Source of the DNA: Cellulosilyticum sp.
GTDB lineage: Bacteria; Bacillota; Clostridia; Lachnospirales; Cellulosilyticaceae
DNA: 38,682 nucleotides
Direction: 5' to 3'
Assembly: GCA_015058045.1 (NCBI GenBank)
Contig: SVDC01000037.1
Span: forward strand, 1-38,682
In this document: positions 15,326 to 22,988 of the stretch, piece after piece
Layout: each line of letters opens with the position of its first letter
How positions within the stretch are numbered: the stretch's first letter is position 1
Position numbers and translations under genes: made by a program
The notes under the pieces: generated by a model
What the model was told of the DNA's origin: nothing
What the model saw: only the letters and a program-made list of their open reading frames with translations
Database searches by the model: none

Positions 15326-16609
15326 TTAGCCAATAACGATGTTTTGATCTCTGTTAGGACCAACACCTACCATTGTAATTTTACATCCAACTAATTCTTC
15401 AATACGGTGGATATATTTCTTAACGCTTTCTGGAAGCTCTTCATAAGTACGTGCTCCAGAAATATCTCCCCAGCCTTCCATTTCTTCATATACTGGTTCG
15501 CATTTTTCTAAGTCCTCAAGACTTGCAGGGAAGTATTTAATCACTTCACCATTAAATTTATACCCTACACAGATTTTAATCACATCAAGGTCTTTTAATA
15601 CGTCAATCTTATTAAGAGCAATTTGTGTAAGCCCACTTGTTCTTACTGCAAATTCTCCAATAACAGCATCAAACCAACCACAACGTCTTGGTCTACCTGT
15701 TACTGTACCAAATTCATGACCTTCTTCTCTAATACGATCACCAATTTCATCAAAAAGTTCTGTAGGGAATGGTCCTTTACCAACTCTTGTAATATATCCT
15801 TTCATTACTCCGATACATTCATCAATCATTGTAGGTCCAATTCCTGCTCCAATACATGCTCCACCAGTGATTGGATGAGAAGATGTAACATATGGGTATG
15901 TTCCTAAATCAAGGTCAAGTAATGTTCCTTGTGCCCCTTCAAAGAGTACATCTTTTCCGCTCTTAATCGCTTCATAAACTGTTACTGTTGTATCTTCAAC
16001 AAAAGGCTTAAGTCTTTCAGCATAAACTTTATACGCTTTAATAATTTCCTCAGCATCATATTGTAAATCTTCTTGATGATATACATATTTAAGCATATCA
16101 TTCTTAATTTTTACATTTTCTTTTACTTTTTCTGCAAAAACATCTTCATGATATAAGTCACACACACGGATTCCACTACGTTCTGCTTTATCCATGTAAC
16201 AAGGGCCAATACCTTTCATTGTTGTTCCAATGTCTTTACCATCTTTAGCTTTTAGTGCTTCTTTAGCTTTATCTAAACCTTTATGGTATGGCATAACTAA
16301 ATGTGCTCTTGTACTAATTCTTAATGTACTAACGTCAATTCCTTTTGCAACTAATCCATCGATTTCTCCTAAAATACCTTCTGGGTCAATTACTACTCCG
16401 TTTGCTACAATACATTTTGTTCCTGTATATAAAATTCCAGAAGGAATGAGTTGAAATTTATAAACTTCATCATTTACAGCCACAGTATGTCCTGCATTAT
16501 TTCCTCCTTGTGTACGTACAACAACATCTGCTTTTTCAGATAAAATATCTATAATTTTTGCTTTTCCTTCGTCTCCCCATTGGGCTCCAATTACAACTTT
16601 TGCTGGCAT
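15326..16609 (-). CDS. purA: Adenylosuccinate synthetase PurA
   Basis: GTP-dependent enzyme joining IMP and aspartate to adenylosuccinate, the first step from IMP to AMP. 427 aa from the ATG at 16609 (MPAKVVIGAQWGDEGKAKI), with AAGGA ten bases upstream; the frame extends nine codons further from a GTG without a site. Seen: catalytic Asp13, NNAGHTV with the catalytic His, GTTMKGIGPCYMDKAERSGI, EGAQGTLLDLDLGTYPYVTS, GTVTGRPRRCGWFDA and the guanine-binding NKIDVL. The glycine usually found in GDEGKGK is Ala17 here. Monocistronic, with a sigma-A promoter preceded by a PurBox-like pair, so PurR repression is likely. Confidence 0.97.
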   Translation of the reverse strand: MPAKVVIGAQWGDEGKAKIIDILSEKADVVVRTQGGNNAGHTVAVNDEVYKFQLIPSGILYTGTKCIVANGVVIDPEGILGEIDGLVAKGIDVSTLRISTRAHLVMPYHKGLDKAKEALKAKDGKDIGTTMKGIGPCYMDKAERSGIRVCDLYHEDVFAEKVKENVKIKNDMLKYVYHQEDLQYDAEEIIKAYKVYAERLKPFVEDTTVTVYEAIKSGKDVLFEGAQGTLLDLDLGTYPYVTSSHPITGGACIGAGIGPTMIDECIGVMKGYITRVGKGPFPTELFDEIGDRIREEGHEFGTVTGRPRRCGWFDAVIGEFAVRTSGLTQIALNKIDVLKDLDVIKICVGYKFNGEVIKYFPASLEDLEKCEPVYEEMEGWGDISGARTYEELPESVKKYIHRIEELVGCKITMVGVGPNRDQNIVIG

Positions 16610-16666
16610 TTTATCCACATCCTTTCTAGAATTCACTTACTCTGTAGTAGCCTATTTTATATGATT

Positions 16667-16695
16667 ATCATATCAAATATCCACTTATAAAGCAA
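16667..16695 (-). promoter_or_regulatory. Sigma-A promoter of purA
   Basis: Minus-strand TTGCTT (16690-16695), 17-bp spacer, TATGAT (16667-16672). The PurBox-like pair lies seven bases upstream of the -35. Confidence 0.7.
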
Positions 16696-16702
16696 CACAA
16701 AA

Positions 16703-16738
16703 ACGAATAATTATCCAGATTATAGTTTTAATGTTCGA
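16703..16738 (-). promoter_or_regulatory. Inverted PurBox-like pair before purA
   Basis: On the minus strand TCGAACATT (16730-16738) and ATTATTCGT (16703-16711, reading ACGAATAAT on the other strand) are 18 bp apart. The first matches 8 of 9 positions of the PurBox core CCGAACAWT, the second 7 of 9. Spacing is the same as in the pair before purR. Confidence 0.7.
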
Positions 16739-17027
16739 CACATTTTTTTAATCTTATATAGCATTATATTTCTATTTATGTCCTATTTTATTCATATTTT
16801 ACTTATTGTTTTACTTCAATCCATATAGGACATCGCTTTAAACTTATACCAATACATAAAGTTCCTATATTTATCTTCTCAGTTTACTATTTATTTATTG
16901 ACATTAACATACTATATTGCTATCTTTATTTTATCCCTAAGCCTTGAAACACATAAGATTACTGAATTTACCATAGCTGTATGTAATAAATTTAATTTTT
17001 TTCATTCAAACTATAAACATAAATTTT
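16739..17027. other. Divergent purA/pyrophosphatase intergenic region
   Basis: Beyond the two promoters, this AT-rich stretch holds a 9-bp inverted repeat, ATGTCCTAT (16778-16786) and ATAGGACAT (16825-16833), 38 nt apart, upstream of the pyrophosphatase promoter. The predicted 5' leader from about 16933 to 17087 (155 nt) shows no riboswitch I recognise. Confidence 0.4.
16898..16926 (+). promoter_or_regulatory. Sigma-A promoter of the pyrophosphatase gene
   Basis: TTGACA (16898-16903), 17-bp spacer ending in TTGC, TATCTT (16921-16926). Consensus -35 with a TGn extended -10. Confidence 0.7.
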
Positions 17028-17087
17028 ATGGTATCTTATTTTTTAAGGAAACTACTAAGTAATAATATAAATACAAGGAGTTTTACT

Positions 17088-18710
17088 ATGGATAAAAAAA
17101 TCTACGTTTTTGGACACAAAAAACCAGATACAGATTCCATTTGCGCATGTATTTCTTATGCACACTTAAAACGTGCATTAGGAAATGAAAACGTAGAATC
17201 TGTATGTCTTGGAAAAATTAATAAAGAAACACAATATGCACTAGATTACTTTGGAGTAAAAGCTCCTAGAGAAATCAAAAATATCAAACCTCAAGTAAGT
17301 GACCTTAACTTCTACCCAATCCCTTCTGTTTATGTGGTAGACTCTGTTAAAAAAGCTTGGGATGTGATGACAGAAAATGGACGTCAAATGATCCCTGTCC
17401 TCTACCATGATCATAAACTTGCAGGTGTTGTTTCTATTTCAGACATTGCAAAAACTTATATTGGACTTACAGACGGTTCAGTTTTAAAACAAAATAAAAC
17501 ACCATTTATTAATATTCCATCTGTATTAGAAGGTAAAGTTATTGCAGGTAGCTATCCTCATGCTTATGTATGTGGAGATGTACACACAACTGCATCTCTT
17601 GCAGATGATGCTTCTTTAAATGCTAATGACATTATCATTACTGGGGCAAATGCAGATCGTATTGAAAAAGCATTACACTCAGGTGCTGGCTGTGTTATTA
17701 TTACAGACCAAGATATGCATAACTTAAATGTTCGCATTCCTGACCACTCAAGTGCGGCTATTGTATGTACACCATTCTCTTTCTTTAAAACTATTAAAAT
17801 GATTTCACAAAGTATTTCTGTGAAAAACATTTTAAAGAAAGAAAATATTACTTTCTTTGAAGCAGATGACTATTTAGATGAAGTAAAACAAACTATGTTA
17901 AACACTTCTTACCGTCATTTTCCAATTATGGACCAAGATGGTCTTGTAAAAGGGTTAATCTCAAAACGTCACCTTCTAGATATTCAAAAGAAAAAAGTAA
18001 TTTTAGTAGACCACAATGAGCGTGCTCAAAGTGCAGATGGTATTGAACAAGCAGAAATTCTTGAAATCATTGATCACCATCGTATTGCAAATATTGATAC
18101 TGGTAACCCAGTATTTTTACGTGCAGAACCAGTAGGATGTACAAATACAATCATTGGAAAGATGTTTGAAGAAAACAACATTATGCCACCAAAAGAAATC
18201 GCTGGTTTAATGCTTAGTGCGATTCTTTCAGATACACTTATCTTCAAATCTCCTACTTGTACACCAGATGATATTCGTATGGCAGAACGTCTTGCAGAAA
18301 TTGCAGAGGTAGATTTATATGCATATGGTTCTGAACTTTTAGCTGCTGGTACTTCTCTTGAAGGTACAACACCAGCTGACCTTCTTAACATTGATAGAAA
18401 ACCATTTGCTATTGGCAAATACAATATCAGCGTAGCTCAAATCAATACAGGTGATTTCCAAAGCATCTATAAAATCAAAAATGAGATTTTAGCAGAAATG
18501 AATCGTCTTGAAGAAAAAGAAGGTCTTGATTTATGCTTACTCATGGTAACAGATATTATTGTTGGTGGTACAGAGCTTATTGTAACAGGTAAAGAAAGAC
18601 ATCTTGCTGAATCTCTCTTTGGCTTAGACCCAACAGATGATAGCATATTCTTAAAAGATGTATTCTCTCGTAAAAAGCAAATTGTACCTAAATTAATGAG
18701 TCTTGCATAA
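17088..18710 (+). CDS. Manganese-dependent inorganic pyrophosphatase with CBS-DRTGG insert (family II)
   Basis: Hydrolyses pyrophosphate to phosphate; cytoplasmic. In characterised relatives the CBS domains bind AMP/ADP (inhibition) or ATP/diadenosine polyphosphates (activation). 540 aa: DHH domain start FGHKKPDTDSICACISY; first CBS at about 75-130 (GRQMIPVLYHDHKLAGVVSISDI trimmed to its ends); a DRTGG domain at about 155-250 (DIIITGANADRIEKALHSGA); second CBS at about 255-310 (SYRHFPIMDQDGLVKGL); then VDHNERAQS, IIDHHRIAN, SDTLIFKSPT and the DHHA2 tail SRKKQIVPKL. The start at 17088 has AAGGAG upstream; the frame opens at 17028 without a site. It is divergent from purA. Confidence 0.94.
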   Translation: MDKKIYVFGHKKPDTDSICACISYAHLKRALGNENVESVCLGKINKETQYALDYFGVKAPREIKNIKPQVSDLNFYPIPSVYVVDSVKKAWDVMTENGRQMIPVLYHDHKLAGVVSISDIAKTYIGLTDGSVLKQNKTPFINIPSVLEGKVIAGSYPHAYVCGDVHTTASLADDASLNANDIIITGANADRIEKALHSGAGCVIITDQDMHNLNVRIPDHSSAAIVCTPFSFFKTIKMISQSISVKNILKKENITFFEADDYLDEVKQTMLNTSYRHFPIMDQDGLVKGLISKRHLLDIQKKKVILVDHNERAQSADGIEQAEILEIIDHHRIANIDTGNPVFLRAEPVGCTNTIIGKMFEENNIMPPKEIAGLMLSAILSDTLIFKSPTCTPDDIRMAERLAEIAEVDLYAYGSELLAAGTSLEGTTPADLLNIDRKPFAIGKYNISVAQINTGDFQSIYKIKNEILAEMNRLEEKEGLDLCLLMVTDIIVGGTELIVTGKERHLAESLFGLDPTDDSIFLKDVFSRKKQIVPKLMSLA

Positions 18711-18743
18711 TTTAACTTTCTAAAATGTTTTATAAGATAGGCG

Positions 18744-18772
18744 TTGAAACTTCTTCTCGCTCTCCTTATAAT
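18744..18772 (+). promoter_or_regulatory. Sigma-A promoter of the DUF1858 gene
   Basis: TTGAAA (18744-18749), 17-bp spacer, TATAAT (18767-18772), 41 bp before the ATG. Confidence 0.75.
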
Positions 18773-18813
18773 AAGATATGCAATATTATTTTTTAGTATG
18801 AAAGGAGATAGTC

Positions 18814-19023
18814 ATGGCTCAACAAGTAACAAAAGATATGATTATCGGCGAAATTCTTCAAATAAATCAAGGTGTGATTCCTATTTTAATGCAATCAGGT
18901 ATGCACTGCCTTGGATGTCCATCATCTCAAATGGAATCTCTTGGAGATGCTTGCCTTGTACACGGTATCGATGCAGATACATTAGTTGCACAACTTAATG
19001 AATTTCTTGCAACAGTAGAATAA
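18814..19023 (+). CDS. DUF1858 domain protein
   Basis: A 69-aa protein consisting of a single DUF1858 domain (related to the N-terminal region of ScdA/RIC-type proteins and hybrid-cluster-associated proteins). Visible family features: MIIGEILQINQGVIPILMQSG and the paired cysteines in MHCLGCPSSQMESLGDAC. The CxxC probably binds metal or takes part in redox chemistry, but the function is not established. AAAGGAG precedes the ATG. Monocistronic, with its own promoter and terminator. An overlapping frame at 18744-18998 is out of phase and not real. Confidence 0.88.
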   Translation: MAQQVTKDMIIGEILQINQGVIPILMQSGMHCLGCPSSQMESLGDACLVHGIDADTLVAQLNEFLATVE

Positions 19024-19042
19024 TCTGTAATGATTAAATAAG

Positions 19043-19088
19043 AAAGGTCTATGAAGCTGATTAAAATCGTTTCATAGACCTTTTTTAT
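19043..19088 (+). terminator. Terminator of the DUF1858 gene
   Basis: AAAGGTCTATGAA (19043-19055) pairs with TTCATAGACCTTT (19071-19083), then TTTATTT. It may also work, less well, for the convergent ABC operon. Confidence 0.9.
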
Positions 19089-19118
19089 TTCATATTTTCT
19101 AGTGCCTTAAGATTTTCT

Positions 19119-19817
19119 TTAAGCTAATGAACATCTCTTATAAGAGAATATAAATAGTACTAATGCAACTAATATATTCATGGTTATTACTACCACACAC
19201 TCTCTACCTAGCGTCATTTTTGAAATATTTTCTAGTAAATGACTCACCTGTTGAGAATAAAGGAAACGTGAAATTTTACCAATTGCATCATTAAATCCCG
19301 CAAGCATAGGCATAAAGGAAAAAATCATCATAATTGGTACTGTAATAGATGTAGCTGTCATTTGATTTTTACTCCAAACACCTATTGCTGCCCCTATTAA
19401 AATAGATGTAATAATTCCTATTCCCATAATACCTATAAACCTTACCAAATTCATTCCTTCATAGCCTCCACATATGCCAAATACACCACTTCCTATTAAA
19501 CAAAGTAAAAGGACATAAAATCCCACTCCTAGCAAATACTCGTATGTCTTTACATTGGCCATCAACAGTACACGTAATGTATTGTTTTCCTTCTCCTCTG
19601 AAATGATAGTAGACATACTCTCCATTGGTGCCATTCCTATATACATTGTTGCAAATAAATTGACAAAATAGTTTTTAGGCATTCCCTCTATATGGACTGC
19701 ATTATTCATAATAACTGCCATAATGGGAAATAAAATAAACTGAATCAAAATACTTTTATTTTTCAAAGTATCCTTTATCTGTTTTTTAAAAATCGCTAAA
19801 CATTTCTTCATTAACAT
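19119..19817 (-). CDS. ABC-2 type exporter permease
   Basis: Membrane subunit of a two-gene ABC exporter; 232 aa with about six hydrophobic segments. After MKKCLAIFKKQIKDTLKNKS come ILIQFILFPIMAVIM, a periplasmic part, the typical ABC-2 stretch IISEEKENNTLRVLLMANVK, and further helices to the C-terminus. It pairs with the ATPase encoded just upstream (2-bp gap). The start is the ATG at 19817; a second ATG two codons in is also possible. It is the last gene of the LytTR-DUF3021-ATPase-permease operon. The substrate is unknown; lipid, peptide or drug export are all possible. It is short for the family, so a homodimeric permease is likely. Confidence 0.88.
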   Translation of the reverse strand: MLMKKCLAIFKKQIKDTLKNKSILIQFILFPIMAVIMNNAVHIEGMPKNYFVNLFATMYIGMAPMESMSTIISEEKENNTLRVLLMANVKTYEYLLGVGFYVLLLCLIGSGVFGICGGYEGMNLVRFIGIMGIGIITSILIGAAIGVWSKNQMTATSITVPIMMIFSFMPMLAGFNDAIGKISRFLYSQQVSHLLENISKMTLGRECVVVITMNILVALVLFIFSYKRCSLA

Positions 19818-19819
19818 CT

Positions 19820-20668
19820 TTACACCAGCCTCCTTCCTGTAAGTTCTATAAATACAGTTTCAAGTGTAGGCTCCATTGAATGAATTGCACTAATTTGTTG
19901 CTTTTCAAAATAATGCTTAATTTGCTCACCACTTTCTGGTTGATTCTTCAATATACATGTTTCACCGTTACTTAAGAGAATTTGTATCTGTCTTTGATGA
20001 TCGTATCTCTTACATATTTCCTGTGGCACACCATACTCTACTATATGTCCCTCATTTAATAACACAATGTGATCACATAATTTAGCCGCCTCCTCCATAT
20101 TGTGGGTTGTCAGAAAAATAGTTGTCCCCTTTTCTTTTTCCTCTAGAATTAATTCATGAATATAAAGAGATGTTGCTGGGTCTAATGCACTAGTTGGCTC
20201 ATCTAGAAATAAAATTTTAGGTTCGTGCATAATAGCCCTTGCTAGCACTAGTCTCTGTCTCATCCCCCTCGATAACTTATAAACCGGTTGCCTTACAGCC
20301 TCTTCTAGTCCAACTCTCTTTAAACTCTCCTTAATTTTGTTCTTTGAAATCCCATATATTGATGTAAAGAGTTCCAAGTTATCATAACAACTTAACCGTT
20401 CATAAAGCCCTGTTTGATCTAATACCATACCCATTTGTGCATAAATCCTACTAGTAAATTTCAAGATTGATTCTCCTAAAATTTGTGCTACTCCCTGTGT
20501 TTGTTTTAATTGCCCTGTTAGGATTTTAATCAGTGTTGTTTTTCCTGCCCCTGAAGGACCTAATAATCCGAAAATCTCGCCTTCTTCAATACATAAATTA
20601 ATATGATCTAGTACTTTTTTGTCTTGAAATACCATCTCAATGTCTTTTACTTCAATACTATTTTTCAT
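19820..20668 (-). CDS. ABC transporter ATP-binding protein (ABC-2 exporter)
   Basis: ATPase subunit of the exporter, 282 aa. Walker A GPSGAGKT (37-44), signature LSRGMRQRL (132-140, the LSxGMxxRL form common in ABC-2 drug/antibiotic exporters), Walker B ILFLDEPTSALDP (152-164) and the switch His in LTTHNMEEA. A C-terminal extension (about 215-282) carries the ETVFIELTGR end typical of this group. The start at 20668 overlaps the DUF3021 gene by 11 bp, so translation is probably coupled. The operon context suggests expression is controlled by the LytTR protein encoded first. Confidence 0.94.
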   Translation of the reverse strand: MKNSIEVKDIEMVFQDKKVLDHINLCIEEGEIFGLLGPSGAGKTTLIKILTGQLKQTQGVAQILGESILKFTSRIYAQMGMVLDQTGLYERLSCYDNLELFTSIYGISKNKIKESLKRVGLEEAVRQPVYKLSRGMRQRLVLARAIMHEPKILFLDEPTSALDPATSLYIHELILEEKEKGTTIFLTTHNMEEAAKLCDHIVLLNEGHIVEYGVPQEICKRYDHQRQIQILLSNGETCILKNQPESGEQIKHYFEKQQISAIHSMEPTLETVFIELTGRRLV

Positions 20669-21143
20669 TTTCTTCCCTCCATTGTTGTTTTATCCTATCT
20701 AATCCCTCTTCCAATCTTTTATTTTCTAAATTATTTTTAACAATGGCCACTGTAATACCTACCGTCGAACAAATAGAAAAACTGGTAAAATAGGATAACC
20801 AGGATTGCCACATATGAACTGGAAACCAATTAAAAATAAAAATAAATAAACTACTGCATATGAATACAGAAACTACCATACCTATTATCCTAGTAGTAAC
20901 AGATAATTCTTGAATAATCTTATGTGTAAAAAATAAATAACGTAGGCATCCAATAATAATAGATAGAAGTAAGAATTCAAACATGATAGGGATAGGAATT
21001 CCCTTATCTGCTAATGCAAAAAGTGGAGACTCACTTGCTAAGTTCCCTAAAATAATTGTAAATATCCCCATGCACACCATTGAAAAACCAAAAACACATA
21101 AAATCAAAATCATATAATCCAAAATCTTTGTTCCCTTTTTCAT
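20658..21143 (-). CDS. DUF3021 membrane protein (LytTR partner)
   Basis: A 161-aa membrane protein with four predicted transmembrane segments (about 10-34, 50-70, 83-108, 115-140) and a charged C-terminal helix (NNLENKRLEEGLDRIKQQWR). It belongs to the DUF3021 group encoded next to stand-alone LytTR regulators; in LytTR regulatory systems of streptococci the membrane partner inhibits the regulator. That role is inferred here from the gene order. The ATG overlaps the LytTR stop (TAATG), implying translational coupling and fixed stoichiometry. The second DUF3021 protein at 34843 is 20 residues shorter and clearly divergent. Confidence 0.85.
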   Translation of the reverse strand: MKKGTKILDYMILILCVFGFSMVCMGIFTIILGNLASESPLFALADKGIPIPIMFEFLLLSIIIGCLRYLFFTHKIIQELSVTTRIIGMVVSVFICSSLFIFIFNWFPVHMWQSWLSYFTSFSICSTVGITVAIVKNNLENKRLEEGLDRIKQQWREENEK

Positions 21144-21583
21144 TATTTCACCCCTAGCCTTTCCTTTAAGACTTCTGCATACTGCCTAGATACAATAAGC
21201 TTCTCTCCATTTATTAATGTAACTTGTAGCCTTCTATTAAGATCTGCTTTTAATGAGCGAATGCTCCTAAAACTAATAATACAAGACTTACTTGCTCTAA
21301 AAAAACCATTTGCCTCTAGTTGTTCTTCTAACTTATATAATTTAACTTCACTTTCATAAATCCTATTCTGAGTATATAAAAAAGTTTTCTTATCTACAGA
21401 TTCAATATAAAGAATCTCTTGGATATCAATAACATAAATCTCTCCATTATAAGTACCTATAAGCTGTTTATCCATCATTCGTAGCATTTCAATCACCTTT
21501 TCTATCTCTGGTGTCAATGCCTTACAATTAATGACAACTTCCATATCTTGTATACACTCATCTATATTAATTACTATTTTCAA
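21143..21583 (-). CDS. Stand-alone LytTR-domain transcription regulator
   Basis: DNA-binding regulator of 146 aa with no receiver domain. Residues 1-45 form a short N-terminal region of unknown fold; the LytTR domain spans about 46-144, with IYVIDIQEILYIESVDKKTF, LEEQLEANGFFRASKSCIIS and ERLGVK at the end. The ATG at 21583 follows an AGGGGTGG stretch. First gene of the operon with DUF3021, ATPase and permease. Its promoter is preceded by two identical 9-bp direct repeats with a 21-bp period (21655-21684), the geometry LytTR proteins use, so it most likely activates its own operon. Compare the second pair at 34843-35722. Confidence 0.92.
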   Translation of the reverse strand: MKIVINIDECIQDMEVVINCKALTPEIEKVIEMLRMMDKQLIGTYNGEIYVIDIQEILYIESVDKKTFLYTQNRIYESEVKLYKLEEQLEANGFFRASKSCIISFRSIRSLKADLNRRLQVTLINGEKLIVSRQYAEVLKERLGVK

Positions 21584-21613
21584 ATTGCCACCCCTCTTTA
21601 CCCATCTATTCTA

Positions 21614-21642
21614 AATATATTAATTAATTAAAATTGTTTCAA
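21614..21642 (-). promoter_or_regulatory. Sigma-A promoter of the LytTR-ABC operon
   Basis: Minus-strand TTGAAA (21637-21642), 17-bp spacer, TATATT (21614-21619). The LytTR-type repeats start 12 bp upstream of the -35. Confidence 0.72.
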
Positions 21643-21654
21643 CACCACTTCTTC

Positions 21655-21684
21655 TAAGTTGCCATTTTCAACTATTAAGTTGCC
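21655..21684 (+). promoter_or_regulatory. LytTR-type direct repeat operator
   Basis: TAAGTTGCC at 21655-21663 and again at 21676-21684, identical, with a 12-bp spacer (21-bp period, two helical turns). They carry the GTT core of LytTR sites and lie at an activator position ahead of the -35. Confidence 0.72.
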
Positions 21685-21843
21685 TTAATGTTTTACTTTA
21701 TGTTCATTTTACCAATGATTACTCCGATTTTCTTATTATACTTTTTTGCTTTTAGGGCATTCTATCTATGTAAAGTATCATGTAATCTATTAAGTAGATA
21801 TATGTTACTTTATCCACTCACTTATTTATGGAGGTATTACAAA

Positions 21844-22005
21844 ATGGGTAAAAATTCAAGTATTGGTTGTACTGTTTCTCAGTGTCAATATCATGCTGGT
21901 AATGAAAACTTTTGTACCCTTCAACAAATCATGGTAGGTACTCATGAAACTAACCCTACTCAAGTAGAATGTACAGATTGTGAATCTTTCAAAGCAAGAT
22001 CATAA
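21844..22005 (+). CDS. DUF1540 domain protein
   Basis: A 53-aa Cys-rich protein matching the DUF1540 pattern: IGCTVSQCQYHAGNENFC, then QVECTDCESF. The five cysteines (about 9, 14, 24, 43, 46) with one His could bind a metal; the function is unknown. Many clostridia carry several such genes, some sporulation-linked. The start at 21844 has GGAGG nine bases upstream; an open frame from 21688 continues upstream without a site and reads through the LytTR operator region, so it is not used. Divergent from the LytTR-ABC operon; no convincing promoter of its own was found. Confidence 0.85.
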   Translation: MGKNSSIGCTVSQCQYHAGNENFCTLQQIMVGTHETNPTQVECTDCESFKARS

Positions 22006-22059
22006 TTTTCAAAGTAACTCACTCTTTTTGTAAAATAACTCATAAATACTACACAGTGC

Positions 22060-22103
22060 AGGTATAATACGAACTTCATCTTAATGAATCTCATATTATA
22101 CCT
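22060..22103 (+). terminator. Terminator of the DUF1540 gene
   Basis: AGGTATAATA (22060-22069) pairs with TATTATACCT (22094-22103), with an inner partial pairing around ATGAA, then GTTTCTT. The T run is poor. Confidence 0.6.
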
Positions 22104-22176
22104 GTTTCTTCTATATATCTTACAGCAGGACATAATAGAGTCTTATACAAACTAAAACCAATTTACTTGCTATAAA

Positions 22177-22218
22177 AAAAATACTATATAGGGCTTACGC
22201 CAACTATATAGTATTTTT
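22177..22218 (-). terminator. Terminator of mecA
   Basis: A perfect 15-bp stem: AAAAATACTATATAG (22177-22191) with CTATATAGTATTTTT (22204-22218); the minus-strand transcript ends in eight U. Confidence 0.88.
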
Positions 22219-22221
22219 CCT

Positions 22222-22905
22222 TTATAAATATTTAGCTAAAACATCTACTGCATGTAAATCAATCATTAATTTACCATGTTCTTTTAAGAAAAACTCATTT
22301 AACCCTGAACTTGGGCATCTACTACCAAATTCATCAAGTACCCCTACAATGCCCTCTAAATCACTGATAGCCTTCTTATTTTTACCCATGATTAAGAAAT
22401 ATTTATCATTATATTTATATAATGAATTATCTCCTACAAACATAGGTTGTACACGGTGTGCCGCCATACATACATTATCAAAATCATTAAATAAATAAGT
22501 TAATGCAATATCCTCATTGACAGGCTCATTTGTTACGGCGTCTGCAATATCCTTACCCATTAATGCAAGATCTGTTAAACGATCTTCTTCTGGCTCTTTA
22601 AAGGTACGATGTGTAGGTCTTTCTCCTATAGTTTCTAATTTTTGCTCTATTTGAAGTGGATCATCCACTTTCGTCACAACAATCATAATACTATCTGTTG
22701 AAAGAGGAACTGCCTCAATCATTAAAGGTACATTATCTGTTTCAAATCCAAATTCCTCATTTGCCTTTGCCATCATATCTTTAAAAAGAGCTTGTGCTTT
22801 TTGAGAACCATAAGCTAGCTCACTAAGCTTAAGATCCCTATCCATAAGATCTGAGTGATTCAGGGTTACCTTGATTTGCGTATCGCTAATCTTCTCTATC
22901 TTCAT
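22222..22905 (-). CDS. mecA: Adaptor protein MecA family
   Basis: Adaptor that in Bacillus delivers substrates such as ComK to the ClpC/ClpP protease. 227 aa from the ATG at 22905: an N-terminal substrate-binding region (MKIEKISDTQIKVTLNHSDL, then LMIEAVPLSTDSIMIVVTKV), an acidic linker (about 95-130), and a C-terminal domain (LTYLFNDFDNVCMAAHRV, then YKYNDKYFLIM) of the type that binds ClpC. The start is supported by AAAGGA ten bases upstream; a GTG three codons earlier is too close to the site. Typical length for the family. Monocistronic. The substrates in this organism are unknown. Confidence 0.92.
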   Translation of the reverse strand: MKIEKISDTQIKVTLNHSDLMDRDLKLSELAYGSQKAQALFKDMMAKANEEFGFETDNVPLMIEAVPLSTDSIMIVVTKVDDPLQIEQKLETIGERPTHRTFKEPEEDRLTDLALMGKDIADAVTNEPVNEDIALTYLFNDFDNVCMAAHRVQPMFVGDNSLYKYNDKYFLIMGKNKKAISDLEGIVGVLDEFGSRCPSSGLNEFFLKEHGKLMIDLHAVDVLAKYL

Positions 22906-22959
22906 CGACCTCACATCCTTTCTAAAAGTTCTGCTTTCTTTAATACATCTTATTCATTA

Positions 22960-22988
22960 AGTATAAATGAGATGATAATTTGTGTAAA
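22960..22988 (-). promoter_or_regulatory. Sigma-A promoter of mecA
   Basis: Minus-strand TTTACA (22983-22988), 17-bp spacer, TATACT (22960-22965). Confidence 0.7.

Noticed and set aside
16933..17087. 155-nt leader of the pyrophosphatase gene as a riboswitch
   Set aside because: No conserved riboswitch core and no terminator-like hairpin ahead of the start codon was recognised.
18744..18998. 84-codon plus-strand frame overlapping the DUF1858 gene
   Set aside because: Out of phase with the recognisable DUF1858 protein and without a ribosome-binding site; it begins at the -35 of that gene's promoter.
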